From contig NC_007778.1 of the NCBI RefSeq assembly GCF_000013365.1, forward strand, positions 868,001 to 932,000: DNA of 64,000 bases. The letters are read 5' to 3'. The position numbers and the translations under genes were made by a program. The stretch is from Rhodopseudomonas palustris HaA2 (lineage in GTDB: Bacteria; Pseudomonadota; Alphaproteobacteria; Rhizobiales; Xanthobacteraceae). Shown here piece after piece: positions 17,108-25,896 of the stretch (position 1 is its first letter; each line of letters starts with the position of its first letter). A model generated the notes under the pieces. It was given only the letters and a program-made list of their open reading frames with translations, searched no databases and had not been told where the DNA came from.

Positions 17108-18063
17108 TGAAGAGTCGAAGGTCCGCGGAGTTCGCCGCCATTGCGGTCGCGGCGGCGTTGCTACTCGGTGTCACGGTGTCCGGCGCGTCCGCGCAGCCCG
17201 CCCCGACGCCGTCCGATCCACCGCCGGCCGCGGCCGCCGAGCCGCCGCCCTCCGGGCGCGACGCTGCCCAGAGGGGCATCGCCGGCCAGACCATCGACCG
17301 GGTCAGGCAGGCGGCCAAGACGGCCGGCGACGTGCTGACGCGGGTGCCCTGCCTGGCGCCGAAGGGCGGCGGCAAGTCGATGGGCTCGCTGCCCCACGTC
17401 GCCCGCAAGCTGATCGCCGGCCAGCCGGTGGTGATTGTGGCGTTCGGCTCGTCCTCGACCCAGGGCTACGGCTCGAGTTCGCCGGCGCACAACTATCCGA
17501 ACCGTCTGGCCGAGCGCCTGCGCCGCCACTATCCGGGCGCCGACATCAGCGTCATCAACAGCGGCAAGGGCGGCGAGGACGCCCCCGAAATGATGGCGCG
17601 GCTGAAGGCCACCGTGCTGGACGCCAAGCCCGACCTGGTGATCTGGCAGGTCGGCACCAACGCCATCCTGCGCAATCTCGATCCGACCGAGACCGGCCGG
17701 CTGGTCGAGGAGGGCATCGCCGCGATCCAGGCGGCGGGTTCGGACGTGGTGCTGGTCGATCCGCAATATGCGCCGCGCGTCAACGAGCGCGCCGAGAGCG
17801 CCGGCAAGATGATCGCGGCACTCGGCCGGCTCGCCGAGCTGCGCCGCGTCGCGATCTTCCCGCGCTTTCAGGTGATGAAGGAGTGGCATGAACGCCAGGC
17901 GCTGCCGTTCGAGGATTTCGTCATCGACGACGGGCTGCACATGAACGATTGGGGCTACGCCTGCTTCGCGCAGCTGCTCGCCGACGACATCGTCCGCTCG
18001 GTCGGCCAGATCAAGCTCGGCGTCACCGTCCCGGCGGATGTGCGCGCCTACCGGCCGATGTGA
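17107..18063 (+). CDS. Exported SGNH/GDSL hydrolase-like protein
   Basis: The product is 318 aa with a signal peptide (cleavage near ASAQ) and a Pro/Ala linker. All SGNH blocks are present: nucleophile Ser in VAFGSSSTQGYGSSSP, the Gly in INSGKGGEDA, Asn in VIWQVGTNAILRN and the Asp/His dyad in DDGLHMNDWGY. It likely acts in the periplasm as an esterase or acyltransferase. As the last gene of the opgC trio it is the better candidate for a catalytic partner. The relationship is inferred from gene order; SGNH partners of membrane acyltransferases are known in alginate and peptidoglycan O-acetylation. Confidence 0.85.
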   Translation: MKSRRSAEFAAIAVAAALLLGVTVSGASAQPAPTPSDPPPAAAAEPPPSGRDAAQRGIAGQTIDRVRQAAKTAGDVLTRVPCLAPKGGGKSMGSLPHVARKLIAGQPVVIVAFGSSSTQGYGSSSPAHNYPNRLAERLRRHYPGADISVINSGKGGEDAPEMMARLKATVLDAKPDLVIWQVGTNAILRNLDPTETGRLVEEGIAAIQAAGSDVVLVDPQYAPRVNERAESAGKMIAALGRLAELRRVAIFPRFQVMKEWHERQALPFEDFVIDDGLHMNDWGYACFAQLLADDIVRSVGQIKLGVTVPADVRAYRPM

Positions 18064-18085
18064 GCGTGGTGGACAGAGCGAGCGG

Positions 18086-18320
18086 CCATCCTTCGAGGCG
18101 CGCAAGGGCGCGCACCCCGGATCAAGTCCGGGGCAGGCTCTCAGGATGACGGCGGCGCGTGCGGCCCCTGCGAACTGACTCGCTAAGTCATCACCGTCAT
18201 CCTGAGGTGACCGTTGGTCCGCGCATAGCGCGGGCGAACGGGCCTCGAAGGATGGGCCGCAGGTACTGGTTGCTCATCCTTCGAGGCGCGCAAGAGCGCG
18301 CACCTCAGGATGACGTGGGT
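18086..18320. repeat. Dispersed palindromic repeats (TCATCCTGAGGTG family), copies 2 and 3
   Basis: Two related elements fill the gap 18064-18385. The first (about 18086-18155) has CATCCTTCGAGGCGCGC ... CTCAGGATGACGG. The second (about 18187-18320) has GTCATCCTGAGGTGACC ... CCTCGAAGGATGGGC, then CATCCTTCGAGGCGCGC ... CACCTCAGGATGACG. They lie between convergent genes and no gene is seen. Confidence 0.85.
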
Positions 18321-18385
18321 ACCCGTCGCCGCGTCCAGGATGGCGGCGCGCTGCGCAGCATCCGGGGCACGAAACTCGCGCGGCG

Positions 18386-19612
18386 CTACACCTTCTCCAG
18401 CGCCGCGACGATGTCCTCGATCAGGTCGTCCTTGTGCTCGAGGCCGACCGAATAGCGGATGAAGCCTTCGCTGATGCCGAGTTCGGCGCGCGCTTCCGGC
18501 TTCAGCCGCTGATGGGTCGTCGTCGCCGGATGCGTGACCAGGCTCTTGGCGTCGCCGAGATTGTTGCTGATCCGGATCAGCTTCAGCGCGTTGAGGAAGC
18601 GGAACGCTTCCGCCTTGCCGCCCGCGACCTCGAAGCCGATCAGCGTCGAGCCGGCGCCCATCTGCTTCTTGACCGTGGCGGCCTGCGGATGGTCGGCGCG
18701 GCCGGGATAGACCAGCCGCGGGATCTTCGGATGGCCGGCCAGCGCATCGGCAATCGCCGCCGCCGTCTCAGTCTGGGCGCGAACCCGGACCGCCAGCGTC
18801 TCCAGCCCCTTCAGCAGTACCCAGGCGTTGAACGGCGACAGCGACGGCCCGGTCTGGCGCAGATACATCTGGATGTGCTCCTCGATGAACGCCTGCGTCG
18901 ACAGCACCACGCCGCCGAGGCAGCGGCCCTGGCCGTCGATATGCTTGGTGGCGGAGTACACCACGACGTCGGCGCCGAGCGCGAGCGGGCTCTGCCAGAT
19001 CGGCGTCGCGAACACGTTGTCGACGACGAGCCGCGCGCCGCCGGCATGCGCGATCTCGGCGATCGCGCCGATGTCGAGCACGTCGAGCGTCGGATTGGTC
19101 GGGCTTTCGAGGAAGCAGGTCCTGGTGTTCGGGCGCAGCGCCTTCTGCCACTGGTCGAGATCGAGGCCGTCGACCAGCGTCGATTCGATGCCGTAGCGCG
19201 GCAGCAGATCCTCGACCACGTAGCGGCACGAGCCGAACATCGCCTTCGAGGCCACGACGTGATCGCCGGCGCGCAGCGGCGCCAGCATCGCGGCGGTCAC
19301 CGCGGCCATGCCGGTGGCGGTGGCGCGCGCCGCCTCGGCGCCCTCGAATTCCGCCATCCGCTGCTCGAAGCTGAACACCGTCGGATTGGAGAACCGCGAA
19401 TATTGGAAGCCGGCGTCGTCGCCGGTGAAGCGCGCCTCGCATTGCTCGGCGCTGTCGTAGACGAAGCCCTGGGTCAGAAACAGCGCCTCGGAGGTCTCGC
19501 CATATTGCGAGCGCAGGCTGCCGGAATGCACCAGCCGGGTTTCGCGGCGGAAATGCGCGGTGTCGGGGATGGCGATGGAGGGCTTCGGATTGGGCGTATT
19601 GGTCTCGGACAT
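18386..19612 (-). CDS. metZ: O-succinylhomoserine sulfhydrylase MetZ
   Basis: The product is 408 aa, a Cys/Met-metabolism PLP enzyme. It makes homocysteine directly from O-succinylhomoserine and sulfide. Motifs are ETSEALFLTQGFVYDSAE, YSRFSNPTVFSFEQRMAEFEGAEAA, the PLP-binding Lys223 in YSATKHIDGQGR and HPATTTHQRL near the C-terminus, typical of the MetZ branch. The start is the MSETN ATG with GGAG upstream; the longer frame lies inside the riboswitch leader. A SAM-II riboswitch and terminator precede it, so it is repressed by S-adenosylmethionine. Confidence 0.95.
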   Translation of the reverse strand: MSETNTPNPKPSIAIPDTAHFRRETRLVHSGSLRSQYGETSEALFLTQGFVYDSAEQCEARFTGDDAGFQYSRFSNPTVFSFEQRMAEFEGAEAARATATGMAAVTAAMLAPLRAGDHVVASKAMFGSCRYVVEDLLPRYGIESTLVDGLDLDQWQKALRPNTRTCFLESPTNPTLDVLDIGAIAEIAHAGGARLVVDNVFATPIWQSPLALGADVVVYSATKHIDGQGRCLGGVVLSTQAFIEEHIQMYLRQTGPSLSPFNAWVLLKGLETLAVRVRAQTETAAAIADALAGHPKIPRLVYPGRADHPQAATVKKQMGAGSTLIGFEVAGGKAEAFRFLNALKLIRISNNLGDAKSLVTHPATTTHQRLKPEARAELGISEGFIRYSVGLEHKDDLIEDIVAALEKV

Positions 19613-19651
19613 GTGGTCTCCATTCGTGACCACACCTGGCGATGCGGGCAC

Positions 19652-19686
19652 AAAAAAACCGGCCTGGAAAAATTTCCACAAGCCGG
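19652..19686 (-). terminator. Riboswitch expression-platform terminator before metZ
   Basis: On the minus strand CCGGC...TGGAAA pairs with TTTCCA...GCCGG and is followed by seven T residues. An upstream CCGGGG/TCCCGG pairing (about 19681-19705) would use part of this stem, so the two structures look mutually exclusive, as in an attenuator. Confidence 0.8.
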
Positions 19687-19705
19687 GATCACATTGTCCC
19701 CGGCC

Positions 19706-19760
19706 TGTTTAGCGACTTGTTTAACGTGGCTGCAAGCCGGCCGGCTCAAATCACCACGGG
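19706..19760 (-). promoter_or_regulatory. SAM-II riboswitch (metA-type) controlling metZ
   Basis: On the minus strand it reads CGTGGTGATTTGAGCCGG, then CTTGCAGCCACGTTAAA, then a short spacer and GCTAAA. These are the conserved segments of the SAM-II aptamer: GTGATTTG, the CTTGCAGCCACGTTAAA core and the GCTAAA pseudoknot strand, with GTGG/CCAC forming P1. It lies about 95 bases before the metZ start, with a terminator in between. Confidence 0.93.
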
Positions 19761-19861
19761 ATAAGTCGGGCTCTTAATCCTCCGTGGACTTCCCGTCAAG
19801 CCGGCCATCGGATAACCGATGAAATCCAGTATTTTCCGCGTCTGGCGGCCGTGCGGCCGCC

Positions 19862-20983
19862 GTGAGGATCGCCGCCGTGCCGTTCGCGTTGCCGCCCGAT
19901 GCCGATGGGATTCTGCCCGACCGCATGATCGCGGCGATGGCCGAGGCCGGGCTGATCCTGCCGGAATATCCGTTCGTCGAGAGCCAGATCCAGCCGGCCA
20001 GCCTCGATCTGCGGCTCGGCGGCATCGCCTATCGGGTCCGCGCCAGCTTCCTGCCGGGGCCGGACTGCACGGTGGCCGAGCGCATCGACGAGCTGAAGCT
20101 GCACGAGATCGACCTGTCGGACGGCGCGGTGCTGGAGACCAATTGCGTCTACATCGTGCCGCTGCTGGAGAGCCTGGCGCTGCCGAAGAGCATCGTCGCC
20201 GCCGCCAATCCGAAGAGCTCGACCGGGCGGCTCGACGTCTTCACCCGGGTGATCGCCGACGGCACCCGGCGCTTCGACATGATCGGCGCCGGCTATCACG
20301 GCCCGCTTTACGCCGAGATCAGCCCGAAGACCTTCCCGGTGCTGCTGCGCGAGGGCTCGCGGCTGTCTCAAGTCCGCTTCCGCGTCGGGCAGGCCACGCT
20401 CGACGCCGACGAACTCGACGCGTTGCACGATGTCGAGCGACTGGTCGACAGCGACGACGCCGATCTCAATGGCGGCGTCGCGCTCAGCGTCGATCTGTCC
20501 GGCGCCAACGCCAATGGCTTCGTCGGCTATCGCGCCAAGCGCCACACCGGCGTGGTCGATATCGACCGCCGCGGCGGCTATGCGGTCGGCGAATTCTGGG
20601 AACCGATCGCCGCACGTCCCGACGGCACGCTGATCCTCGACCCCGGCGAGTTCTACATCCTGGCCTCCAAGGAAGCCGTCCAGGTGCCGCCGGACTACGC
20701 CGCCGAGATGGTGCCGTTCGATCCCTTGGTCGGCGAATTCCGCGTGCATTATGCCGGCTTCTTCGATCCCGGCTTCGGCTACGAGGGCGCCGGCGGCCGC
20801 GGCTCGCGCGCGGTGCTGGAAGTGCGCTCGCGCGAAGTGCCGTTCATCCTCGAACACGGCCAGATCGTCGGCCGCCTGATCTACGAAAAAATGCTGTCCC
20901 GCCCCGACGCGCTATACGGCCAGCGCATCGGCTCGAACTATCAGGGCCAGAGCCTGAAGCTGAGCAAGCATTTCAAGGTGTAG
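19862..20983 (+). CDS. Double-length 2'-deoxycytidine 5'-triphosphate deaminase
   Basis: The product is 373 aa. The first half contains ESQIQPASLDLRLGGIAYRV, matching the QPxSxDLRLG motif of Dcd, then NPKSSTGRLDVFTRV, the nucleotide-binding SSxGR motif, and GPLYAEISPKTFPV. The C-terminal half repeats a dUTPase-like fold (GFFDPGFGYEG; AVLEVRSREVPFILEHGQIVGRLIYEKM), so one chain appears to carry two Dcd-type units. It is expected to supply dUTP for thymidylate synthesis. The GTG start is the furthest upstream. The 3' end overlaps the convergent HEPN gene by 11 bases. Confidence 0.85.
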   Translation: MRIAAVPFALPPDADGILPDRMIAAMAEAGLILPEYPFVESQIQPASLDLRLGGIAYRVRASFLPGPDCTVAERIDELKLHEIDLSDGAVLETNCVYIVPLLESLALPKSIVAAANPKSSTGRLDVFTRVIADGTRRFDMIGAGYHGPLYAEISPKTFPVLLREGSRLSQVRFRVGQATLDADELDALHDVERLVDSDDADLNGGVALSVDLSGANANGFVGYRAKRHTGVVDIDRRGGYAVGEFWEPIAARPDGTLILDPGEFYILASKEAVQVPPDYAAEMVPFDPLVGEFRVHYAGFFDPGFGYEGAGGRGSRAVLEVRSREVPFILEHGQIVGRLIYEKMLSRPDALYGQRIGSNYQGQSLKLSKHFKV

Positions 20984-21485
20984 CGCCGTTGCTCTGCTCA
21001 GCCTGCCTGCGGTGGGCCTCGACATGGCGTTTGATCGACGCGATCAGGCTTGAGGCATCTGCGTCAAGGACATGCAACTGGGGCAGTTGCTTATATCCAG
21101 TGATCACGTAGCGGAATTCGTAGCTTGTGGCGAAGGGATCTAAAAGTTCGACGAGCTGGTCGGTGCACGCCTCCTGAACTGGATGAAGTTTCAGGCCCTG
21201 CTTAAGGCACTCTTTCCAAAGTTCGCTCAATTGGTGACCGTACTTCCTCGACGACAGCTGTTTCCCATCGAAGTCTTTTGTTCGAAGGAAGCTCTTCAGC
21301 GCAAGCTCCATCGCGTGTGAGTATAAATAGTATATCGGCATGTCAAACCTGAGCTTGAGATACTCTAACTCAGTGCCGGTCTTTAAGTACTGGGCTGATT
21401 TCAAAAATGATTCAGCAGATAGCAAAATGGCAATAGGAGGAGATCTATCGATGCCCTCGTCGATCTGCGATTGAACGCTCAACAC
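20973..21485 (-). CDS. HEPN-domain-like protein, possible toxin partner
   Basis: The product is 170 aa and mostly helical. FDMPIYYLYSHAMELALKSFLRTKDF followed by SSRKYGHQLSELWKECL matches the common layout of HEPN proteins, a helix bearing E.ALKSFL and then a YGHxLxxL motif. The Arg and His in RKYGH could be the RNase-type pair, but the spacing is not the textbook R-x4-6-H. It lies 33 bases after a minimal nucleotidyltransferase gene on the same strand, the classic MNT-HEPN pairing. Its base composition is visibly richer in A/T than its neighbours, consistent with transfer. Confidence 0.65.
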   Translation of the reverse strand: MLSVQSQIDEGIDRSPPIAILLSAESFLKSAQYLKTGTELEYLKLRFDMPIYYLYSHAMELALKSFLRTKDFDGKQLSSRKYGHQLSELWKECLKQGLKLHPVQEACTDQLVELLDPFATSYEFRYVITGYKQLPQLHVLDADASSLIASIKRHVEAHRRQAEQSNGATP

Positions 21486-21518
21486 TGTATCTCCTGTCGA
21501 AGTCGCTTTGACTAAGCC

Positions 21519-21851
21519 CTAATAGATAACCCGGCCATCGTGTGCGATCTGGTGACTTATGCTGCCTCGATCATGTCTTGCGGCCTCGAACCGGCTTCGC
21601 CGGATCGGCACGATCTGGATCGGCAGGCCGAGGTCCGAAATCGGTTCCCACAGTGAGGCCGGCGTGAAGACGCCGGGCGCGATATCGTCATTCAGGATCA
21701 CGCAAAGGTCGAAATCGCTGTCCTCCGTGTGGTCGCCGCGGGCGCGGCTGCCGAACAGGATGATTTCCTCGACCGGCGCCGCGGTCACGAGTCGCCGCAC
21801 GGCTTCGCGAAGCCGAACGTCGTCTGCAATATCGGCGACCGCATCGTGCAT
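21519..21851 (-). CDS. Minimal nucleotidyltransferase (MNT-type), possible antitoxin
   Basis: The product is 110 aa. The nucleotidyltransferase core EEIILFGSRARGDHTEDSDFDLCVIL has the GSxxRG and SDxD catalytic motifs. Family proteins of this size act as AMP transferases that neutralise HEPN RNases, and a HEPN-like gene follows directly. The alternative, a stand-alone nucleotidyltransferase of unknown target, cannot be excluded. Confidence 0.8.
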   Translation of the reverse strand: MHDAVADIADDVRLREAVRRLVTAAPVEEIILFGSRARGDHTEDSDFDLCVILNDDIAPGVFTPASLWEPISDLGLPIQIVPIRRSRFEAARHDRGSISHQIAHDGRVIY

Positions 21852-21903
21852 GGCCCGAGTATAGTCCGAACCGGTGAGGAAATCATCCGGTCCGTGATCG
21901 CGA

Positions 21904-23883
21904 CTACTTCCGCATCGCCACCCTCCGCTCCAGCACCTCGACCATCCGCGGGCTGAGCTGCTTCAGCAGTGCGACATTGCTCGACGCATGATACTGGACC
22001 GGCTTGTCCGCGCTTCTCAGATCGACGAACCGGATCGACGGATCGGTGGCTTTGGGATCGTCGCTCTGCGGCCGCGTCGGGTCCATGCTCGGCACCGGAA
22101 TCTTGCCGCCGGCGGTCGCGTAGTTCGGGCTGTTGGGCCGCAGGTCGTTCTGGATGATCTGCTGGGTGGCGATGGCGTATTTGCGCGATTGCGCCGCCGG
22201 CGTGCCGTCGGCGACGGCGATATCGACATTCATCGCCTCGATCGACACCGTGTCGTCCGCGTTGAGCCTGATCTCGAAAGTCCGGAATTGCTGCGGAAAG
22301 TCGCGCAGCGAGCAGGTCTCGACCTGCCAGAAGCCCTGCTCCGGCCGGTCCGGGTCGGCGGAGGGGAACGCCTTCACCACATTCAAATGGCGATGCCCGG
22401 CGATCCACATCAGCAGGTTCGGCGCAGCCTGCAGCGTCGTCACCAGGCCGGCGAGGTCGACGGCGTTGGCAAAATCAGGCGCCGCATTGGCGTCGCCCAG
22501 CCACCATTCCATTTCGGAGCCGATCGGCGACACCCCGATCGGAATGTGGTTGGCGATGATCATCAGCTGATCGTCGGCCTGGCCGCGCGCCAGCTCGGCC
22601 TTCAGCCAGTCCCAGCGCCTGGCATCGAGAAAGCCGTGGCCGTGGATGTCGCGCGAGCCGTCCTGTTCGGACTGGGTGACGTCGAGCACGATCACCTTCA
22701 GCGGCAGGTTGGATTTCGGTACGAAGCTGTAGCAGGCGAAGCCGTCGCCGGCGCCGTCGATCAGATCGAAGCCGTGCCCCTTCGGACGCGTCGTGGTGTT
22801 GCGGAATTCGGCGAGCCATTCGGCGCGCGCCAGCGGACGGCGGCCGGGATCGGCGGCGATCTGCGGCGGCTTGCCGGCGAAGGCCGGATCGTCGGCGCGG
22901 CCGGTATGAATGATCGCGCCATACGGGCTCGCGCCGTCGATCACTCCCGGATAGTACGCCGGCGTGGCCTTGAGGCCGCGATAGTCGAACAGCGCCGGGA
23001 AGCCTTCGCGATTGGGCTTCAGCACGTCGCCGACCGCCCAGATCCTGTCGGCCGTGTAGGACTGCCGTAGCCCGATCGTCGGATCGGCATCGACCGGAAA
23101 CGAGCCGATCATGAAATGATCGTGGTTGCCGAGGACCTGATACCAGGGCAGATCCGCGGCGAGACCGGCGGCCTGAAACGGCATCTGGAAGTCGACGCTG
23201 TCGCGGCCGCGATGGTCGCCGGAGCTCGGCGTGATCGGCTGGCCGTCGAGCACGTCGATGTACCAGCGCACTTCATTGTAGGACGTGCTGTTGCAGGCGT
23301 CGCCGAGCGCGATGCCGAAATCGAACGGGTCGCGGCTGTGCAGGTCGTTGACCGTCTGCACCGCTGCGTCCAGCACCTGCGTCGTGTACGGCATCACCGG
23401 CGAATAGATCGAGGTGTTGTTCACCGCCGCGGGCTCGGTCTGCTGGAATCCGATCAGCTGGTTGGGCGCTTCCTTGTCGGTGATGTGCACGTCGGTGAAC
23501 GCGAAGAACCGGATCAGTCGCTTGCTCTCGCCGCCCACCGGCTTTTCGTAGCCGGCTCGCATCAGGTCGGTGCGCGTCACGATCGGCAGGCCGGAGCCGA
23601 GCGTCCATTCGCCGTAGCCGAAATCCTTGTAGCGCGCGACCTGATGCAGCGCGGTCTTCGCCAGGCCGGGCTCGATCGTCGCCGGGAAGGCCAGCATCTG
23701 CGTCACGGTCGTTTCGGCCGGCGTCGCGATCGGGTAGCGTCGAAGGTCGCGGCCCCATGCCGGTGCGCCGAGCGACGATCCGAGGGACAGCGCGCCGATG
23801 AAGGCCGCGGATGATTGCAGAAACGCCCGGCGAGTGGACAGCAGCCCGCTCGACGGCGCAGGTGACGGAAGGTGATGAGTCAT
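21904..23883 (-). CDS. Tat-exported calcineurin-like metallophosphoesterase (TIGR03768-like)
   Basis: The product is 659 aa. The N-terminus has a twin-arginine signal STRRAFLQSSAAFIGALSLG. The metal-site motifs of calcineurin-type phosphoesterases are FTDVHITD, FGIALGDACNSTSYNE, YQVLGNHDHFM, IANHIP and WIAGHRHLN. Long insertions separate them, as in the large TIGR03768 family. It probably acts in the periplasm on phosphoesters; the substrate is unknown. A role in phosphate acquisition would fit other genes in the window, but I see no convincing Pho box upstream. Confidence 0.85.
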   Translation of the reverse strand: MTHHLPSPAPSSGLLSTRRAFLQSSAAFIGALSLGSSLGAPAWGRDLRRYPIATPAETTVTQMLAFPATIEPGLAKTALHQVARYKDFGYGEWTLGSGLPIVTRTDLMRAGYEKPVGGESKRLIRFFAFTDVHITDKEAPNQLIGFQQTEPAAVNNTSIYSPVMPYTTQVLDAAVQTVNDLHSRDPFDFGIALGDACNSTSYNEVRWYIDVLDGQPITPSSGDHRGRDSVDFQMPFQAAGLAADLPWYQVLGNHDHFMIGSFPVDADPTIGLRQSYTADRIWAVGDVLKPNREGFPALFDYRGLKATPAYYPGVIDGASPYGAIIHTGRADDPAFAGKPPQIAADPGRRPLARAEWLAEFRNTTTRPKGHGFDLIDGAGDGFACYSFVPKSNLPLKVIVLDVTQSEQDGSRDIHGHGFLDARRWDWLKAELARGQADDQLMIIANHIPIGVSPIGSEMEWWLGDANAAPDFANAVDLAGLVTTLQAAPNLLMWIAGHRHLNVVKAFPSADPDRPEQGFWQVETCSLRDFPQQFRTFEIRLNADDTVSIEAMNVDIAVADGTPAAQSRKYAIATQQIIQNDLRPNSPNYATAGGKIPVPSMDPTRPQSDDPKATDPSIRFVDLRSADKPVQYHASSNVALLKQLSPRMVEVLERRVAMRK

Positions 23884-24154
23884 GGGACAGGCCCTCTTGC
23901 GCGGCCATCCAGAGCGACGCGACGGCGTCGCGTCATGTCATCCTGCGTGCGAACGCATCGATGCCATCGGCCGTTCGAACAGCAGCTTGTAGCGGGCACA
24001 GGTTAATGGGCTGCGAAGTGCAAGATCGCCAAGTCGTATTGGTATTTTCGAAGCGGCCAAGTCACCGCGCGAGATGCGACTGGTACTTGTTCGCGAGAAT
24101 CAATCGACGGAATGGATGACAAGAAGTGTGCAGCAAGAGCGATTGAATCACTCC

Positions 24155-24240
24155 GTCATGGCCGGGCTCGTCCCGGCCATCCAAGTCTGCTGCTCGCACT
24201 GTAACACGTGGATGCCCGGCACGCGGCCGGGCATGACGCG
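24155..24240. repeat. Palindromic repeat (GTCATGGCCGGGCTCGTCCC family), copy 1
   Basis: GTCATGGCCGGGCTCGTCCC...GGCCATCC forms one arm and GTGGATGCCCGGC...GCCGGGCATGAC the other. A shorter copy is at 27802-27830. It lies in the gap 23884-24287, which otherwise shows no gene. Confidence 0.8.
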
Positions 24241-24287
24241 ATGCGAGACGTTGCATCGAGGAACGAACGGCGAAAGCGTCGGGCGCG

Positions 24288-25631
24288 CTACCGCGCCGCT
24301 TGCTCGCGCCCCGCCGGCGTGACGCGCCACACCGATTTTCCGACGTCGTCGGCGACCAGCAAGGCGCCGCGTCCGTCGATCGCAACGCCGACCGGACGGC
24401 CCTGCGCCTCGTCCTTGTCGTTGAGGAAGCGGGTGAGGACGTCACGCGGCGGGCCCGACGGCTTGCCGCCCTGGAACGGCACGTAGATCACCTTGTAGCC
24501 GGAATGCGGCTTGCGGTTCCACGAGCCGTGCTGGCCGACGAAGGCGCCGCCTTTCATCTCGGCCGGGAAAAGATCGCCGGTGTTGAAGGCGAGGCCGAGC
24601 GAGGCGGTGTGGTTGCCGAGCGCGTAGTCCGGCACGATCGCCTTCGCCACCAGGTCCGGCCGCGGCGGCTCGACGCGGGTGTCGACGTTCTGGCCGTAAT
24701 AGCTGTAGGGCCAGCCGTAGAAGCCGCCGTCCTGCACCGAGGTCATGTAGTCCGGCACCAGATCGCTGCCGATCTCGTCGCGCTCGTTGACGACGACCCA
24801 CAGCGCGCCGGTCTCGGGCTCCCAGGCCGGGCCGTTCGGATTGCGCAGGCCGGAGGCGAACAGCCGCGTCGCGCCGGTGGCGCGGTCGACTTCGAGGATC
24901 GCGGCGCGGTTGACCTCCTCGTCCATGCCGTGCTCGGCGGCGTTGCTGTTGGAGCCGGAGGTCGCGTACAGCTTAGCGCCGTCGCGGCTGGCGATCAGGT
25001 CCTTGGTCCAGTGATGGTTGCGCGGCCCCGCCGGCAGATCGGCGAGCTTTTCGCCCTTGGCGGTGATCCGCGTGTCGCCGGGGTTGTAGGGGAAGCGCAT
25101 GATCGCGTCGGTGTTGGCGACGTAGAGGTCGTTGCCGACCAGCGCCATGCCGAACGGCGAATTCAGCCCGTCGAGGAAAGTGGAGCGGACTTCCGCCACG
25201 CCGTCGCCGTCGGCGTCGCGCAGCAGCGTGATGCGGTTGGCGCTCGGGGTCTTGGCGCCGGCCTGTCCCATCACGAATTCGGCCGCCATCCGCTTCAGGC
25301 CCTTGCCCTGCTCGGGCCGCTCCGGCGCGTTGGTCTCGGCCACCAGCACGTCGCCATTCGGCGCCACATGCAGGGTGCGCGGATGATCCAGCCCGGTGGC
25401 GAAGGCGGTCACCGCCATGCCCTCGGCGGGCTTCGGCTTGGCGCCCTGCGGCCATCCCACCGCCTTGGCGATGTTGACGGTCGGCAGCAGATTGTTGGCC
25501 GGCTCGGCCAGCTTCGGCGTCGGGCCGTAATCCTCGCCCTGGGTGAAATTGGCCTGGTCACCGCAGGCCGCCAGCGGCAGCGCCATGGCGGCGCAGAATG
25601 CGAGGCGGCTGGTTGTGAAGGATCGGCGCAT
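24288..25631 (-). CDS. PQQ-type sugar/sorbosone dehydrogenase lipoprotein
   Basis: The product is 447 aa. The N-terminus [25 protein letters not shown] has a lipobox (LAAC), so it should be lipid-anchored in the periplasm. The six-bladed beta-propeller of soluble glucose/sorbosone dehydrogenases is indicated by [77 protein letters not shown] and [18 protein letters not shown], which includes the GLRNP and catalytic-face residues. It likely oxidises aldoses with PQQ. The start is set at the lipoprotein signal; the open frame upstream is not conserved-looking. Confidence 0.87.
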   Translation of the reverse strand: MRRSFTTSRLAFCAAMALPLAACGDQANFTQGEDYGPTPKLAEPANNLLPTVNIAKAVGWPQGAKPKPAEGMAVTAFATGLDHPRTLHVAPNGDVLVAETNAPERPEQGKGLKRMAAEFVMGQAGAKTPSANRITLLRDADGDGVAEVRSTFLDGLNSPFGMALVGNDLYVANTDAIMRFPYNPGDTRITAKGEKLADLPAGPRNHHWTKDLIASRDGAKLYATSGSNSNAAEHGMDEEVNRAAILEVDRATGATRLFASGLRNPNGPAWEPETGALWVVVNERDEIGSDLVPDYMTSVQDGGFYGWPYSYYGQNVDTRVEPPRPDLVAKAIVPDYALGNHTASLGLAFNTGDLFPAEMKGGAFVGQHGSWNRKPHSGYKVIYVPFQGGKPSGPPRDVLTRFLNDKDEAQGRPVGVAIDGRGALLVADDVGKSVWRVTPAGREQAAR

Positions 25632-25896
25632 CGAGACTCTCCGCTTGCAGAAGCCAATGCCAATCCAATCGACCAGACGCGGTTGGGTTCGGCGGGACGC
25701 CCGGAAAATCATCTGATACGGCCGGGCGTGATGTCGCAGCCGCGACACCGCAACGCCGCCGTCGCACCGAGCCGCCCAGGCGCCGTGCCAAGCGCCTGTG
25801 CCAAGGGCCCCATGCGTTGCGCGGGCATCGCTTTGCCGCGGAACGATGATAGGAACGGATCGAGGCCGGCAGATCAGATCGGGCCCGGGGGGAACC

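Noticed and set aside
23884..24060. Possible Pho box before the large metallophosphoesterase
   Set aside because: GTCAT repeats occur but without two half-sites at 11-base spacing on the coding strand.
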